Assembly (NCBI RefSeq): GCF_041022165.1
Contig: NZ_CP163302.1
Span: forward strand, 2,542,001-2,606,000
DNA length: 64,000 nucleotides
Source of the DNA: Sinomonas sp. P10A9
GTDB taxonomy: Bacteria; Actinomycetota; Actinomycetes; Actinomycetales; Micrococcaceae
Reading direction: 5' to 3'
Below, piece after piece: positions 63,239 through 64,000 of this stretch (positions are counted from its first letter, which is position 1; each line of letters begins with the position of its first letter). Under the pieces are notes generated by a model. The model was not told the DNA's origin, did not search any database, and worked only from the letters and a program-made list of their open reading frames with translations. Position numbers and translations under genes: made by a program.

Positions 63239-64000
63239 TCATCGGTCCGACGCTATCGCATCCGGTCCGGCAGCCGCGCCGGGGCCGTCCCCCACGGCCA
63301 CGGGCCGGGATGGGTCACGGGACCATTGCGAGAACGATCCGGGGTACAACGCCGCGTCGATGCCCGCGATGGCCAGCGCCGCGACGTCGTGCGCCGCAGT
63401 GACGCCCGAGCCGCAGTAGACAGCCACCGGTTCCCCGGCCACGGCCCCGAGGCGCGCGTACCGCTCGCGCAGGGCCTCGGCTGGCAGGAACGTCCCGTCC
63501 GGGGCGAGGTTGCCCGACGTCGGCGCGCTCACAGCGCCGGGGATGTGTCCCGCGCGCGGGTCCACGGGCTCGACGTCGCCCCGGTAGCGTTCGGCCGCGC
63601 GCGCGTCGAGGAGGACACCGCCGATCCCGGAGGGCCGCGGTGCGGCGAAGGCGGCCGCCGCGGCCGCGTCGATCCGCGGCATGTGCCCCTCGCCGAGCGT
63701 GACCGTGCCGGGCTCGGCCTCACGGCGGCCGGCCTCGAGCTCCCCGCCGGCTCGTGTCCATGCCGCGAGGCCGCCGTCAAGGATCCGCACCTGGGCGAGG
63801 CCTGCGTCGCGCAGCATCCACCACGCACGCGCCGCTGCCTGGCCCGAGGTCGCGTCGTACACGACCACCGCGTCGCCGTCGTCGATCCCCCACCGACGCG
63901 CCGAGTCCTCGAGGGCCTCCCTCGTCGGGAGGGGGTGGCGCCCGCCCGCGGCCTCCTCTGCGCTCCCGGGGGCCACCGGTGCGGCAAGCTCCGTCTCGAG
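63239..64000 (-). CDS. sulfurtransferase (rhodanese, two-domain), 5' end missing
   Basis: A thiosulfate or 3-mercaptopyruvate sulfurtransferase running off the right edge, so the N-terminus is missing; about 253 residues are seen. The visible part covers the end of the first rhodanese domain (GDAVVVYDATSGQAAARAWW, ILDGGLAAW) and the whole second domain, with LLDARAAERYRG, GHIPGAVSAPT and the active loop VYCGSGVTA (persulfide Cys), then YPGSFSQWSRDP. Choice between thiosulfate and mercaptopyruvate as donor cannot be made firmly. It lies 116 bases upstream of the HIT gene on the same strand. Confidence 0.92.
   Translation of the reverse strand, partial: LETELAAPVAPGSAEEAAGGRHPLPTREALEDSARRWGIDDGDAVVVYDATSGQAAARAWWMLRDAGLAQVRILDGGLAAWTRAGGELEAGRREAEPGTVTLGEGHMPRIDAAAAAAFAAPRPSGIGGVLLDARAAERYRGDVEPVDPRAGHIPGAVSAPTSGNLAPDGTFLPAEALRERYARLGAVAGEPVAVYCGSGVTAAHDVAALAIAGIDAALYPGSFSQWSRDPSRPVAVGDGPGAAAGPDAIASDR

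Overview
The window is high-GC DNA with short intergenic gaps, many GTG/TTG starts and strongly coupled operons. NucS in the mismatch-repair role, an actinobacterial-type Rho with a long Arg/Asp/Gln-rich N-terminal insert, DUF3039, DUF2550 and DUF2630 proteins, and a run rho-prfA-prmC-sua5-wecA-atp point to Actinomycetia. My best guess is a Micrococcaceae member of the Arthrobacter/Sinomonas type. The genus is inference; the phylum and class are well supported.

Layout. 1-2.1 kb: NAD salvage genes pncB and pncA, convergent. 2.1-5.8 kb: leftward unit of DUF3039 protein, MFS transporter and DEAD/DEAH helicase with touching or overlapping stops and starts. 5.8-10.2 kb: nagB, an ABC-2 type exporter pair and a YbbN-like thioredoxin/TPR protein. 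10.3-15.6 kb: an unrecognised secreted/membrane protein divergent from an AI-2E family transporter, then an alpha/beta hydrolase, a small Cys/His protein and nucS. 15.7-17.6 kb: nagA and a cold-shock gene with a clear terminator.

17.6-47.1 kb is almost entirely leftward and holds core genes. In transcription order they are: MFS (CynX-like), argS, lysA, hom, thrC, thrB; rho; prfA, prmC, sua5, a double-domain glycosyltransferase, wecA; atpI-like, atpZ, atpBEFHAGDC; then DUF2550, an esterase and an MprF-like lipid transferase with a rhomboid-like N-terminus. argS-lysA-hom-thrC-thrB is a tightly packed aspartate-family/arginyl-tRNA unit.

47.2-57.7 kb is the accessory part. A DUF2630 gene and tRNA-Arg(CCG) are followed by a 21-bp tandem repeat array and a benzoate catabolic cluster: catA divergent from benABCD-benK, then a large ATP-binding LuxR (LAL) regulator. 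BenABC makes the cis-diol from benzoate, BenD converts it to catechol, CatA cleaves catechol to muconate, and BenK probably imports benzoate. Genes for muconate processing (catB, catC, pcaD) are not in the window.

57.7-64 kb: a DJ-1/PfpI protein carrying a (GTT/GTC)20 microsatellite that encodes a pure Asp/Asn tract, the helicase hrpA, a HIT protein and a 5'-truncated sulfurtransferase running off the right edge.

The signals most worth following are: (i) three copies of a 15-bp motif in the catA-benA divergent region; (ii) a 21-bp repeat family seen both between genes (47.7 kb) and inside the hrpA reading frame (61.6 kb); (iii) the Asp/Asn microsatellite in the DJ-1 gene; (iv) a degenerate repeat between thrB and rho; and (v) the DUF2550-esterase-MprF/rhomboid unit behind atpC. 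I found no defence island, prophage, IS element or CRISPR array.
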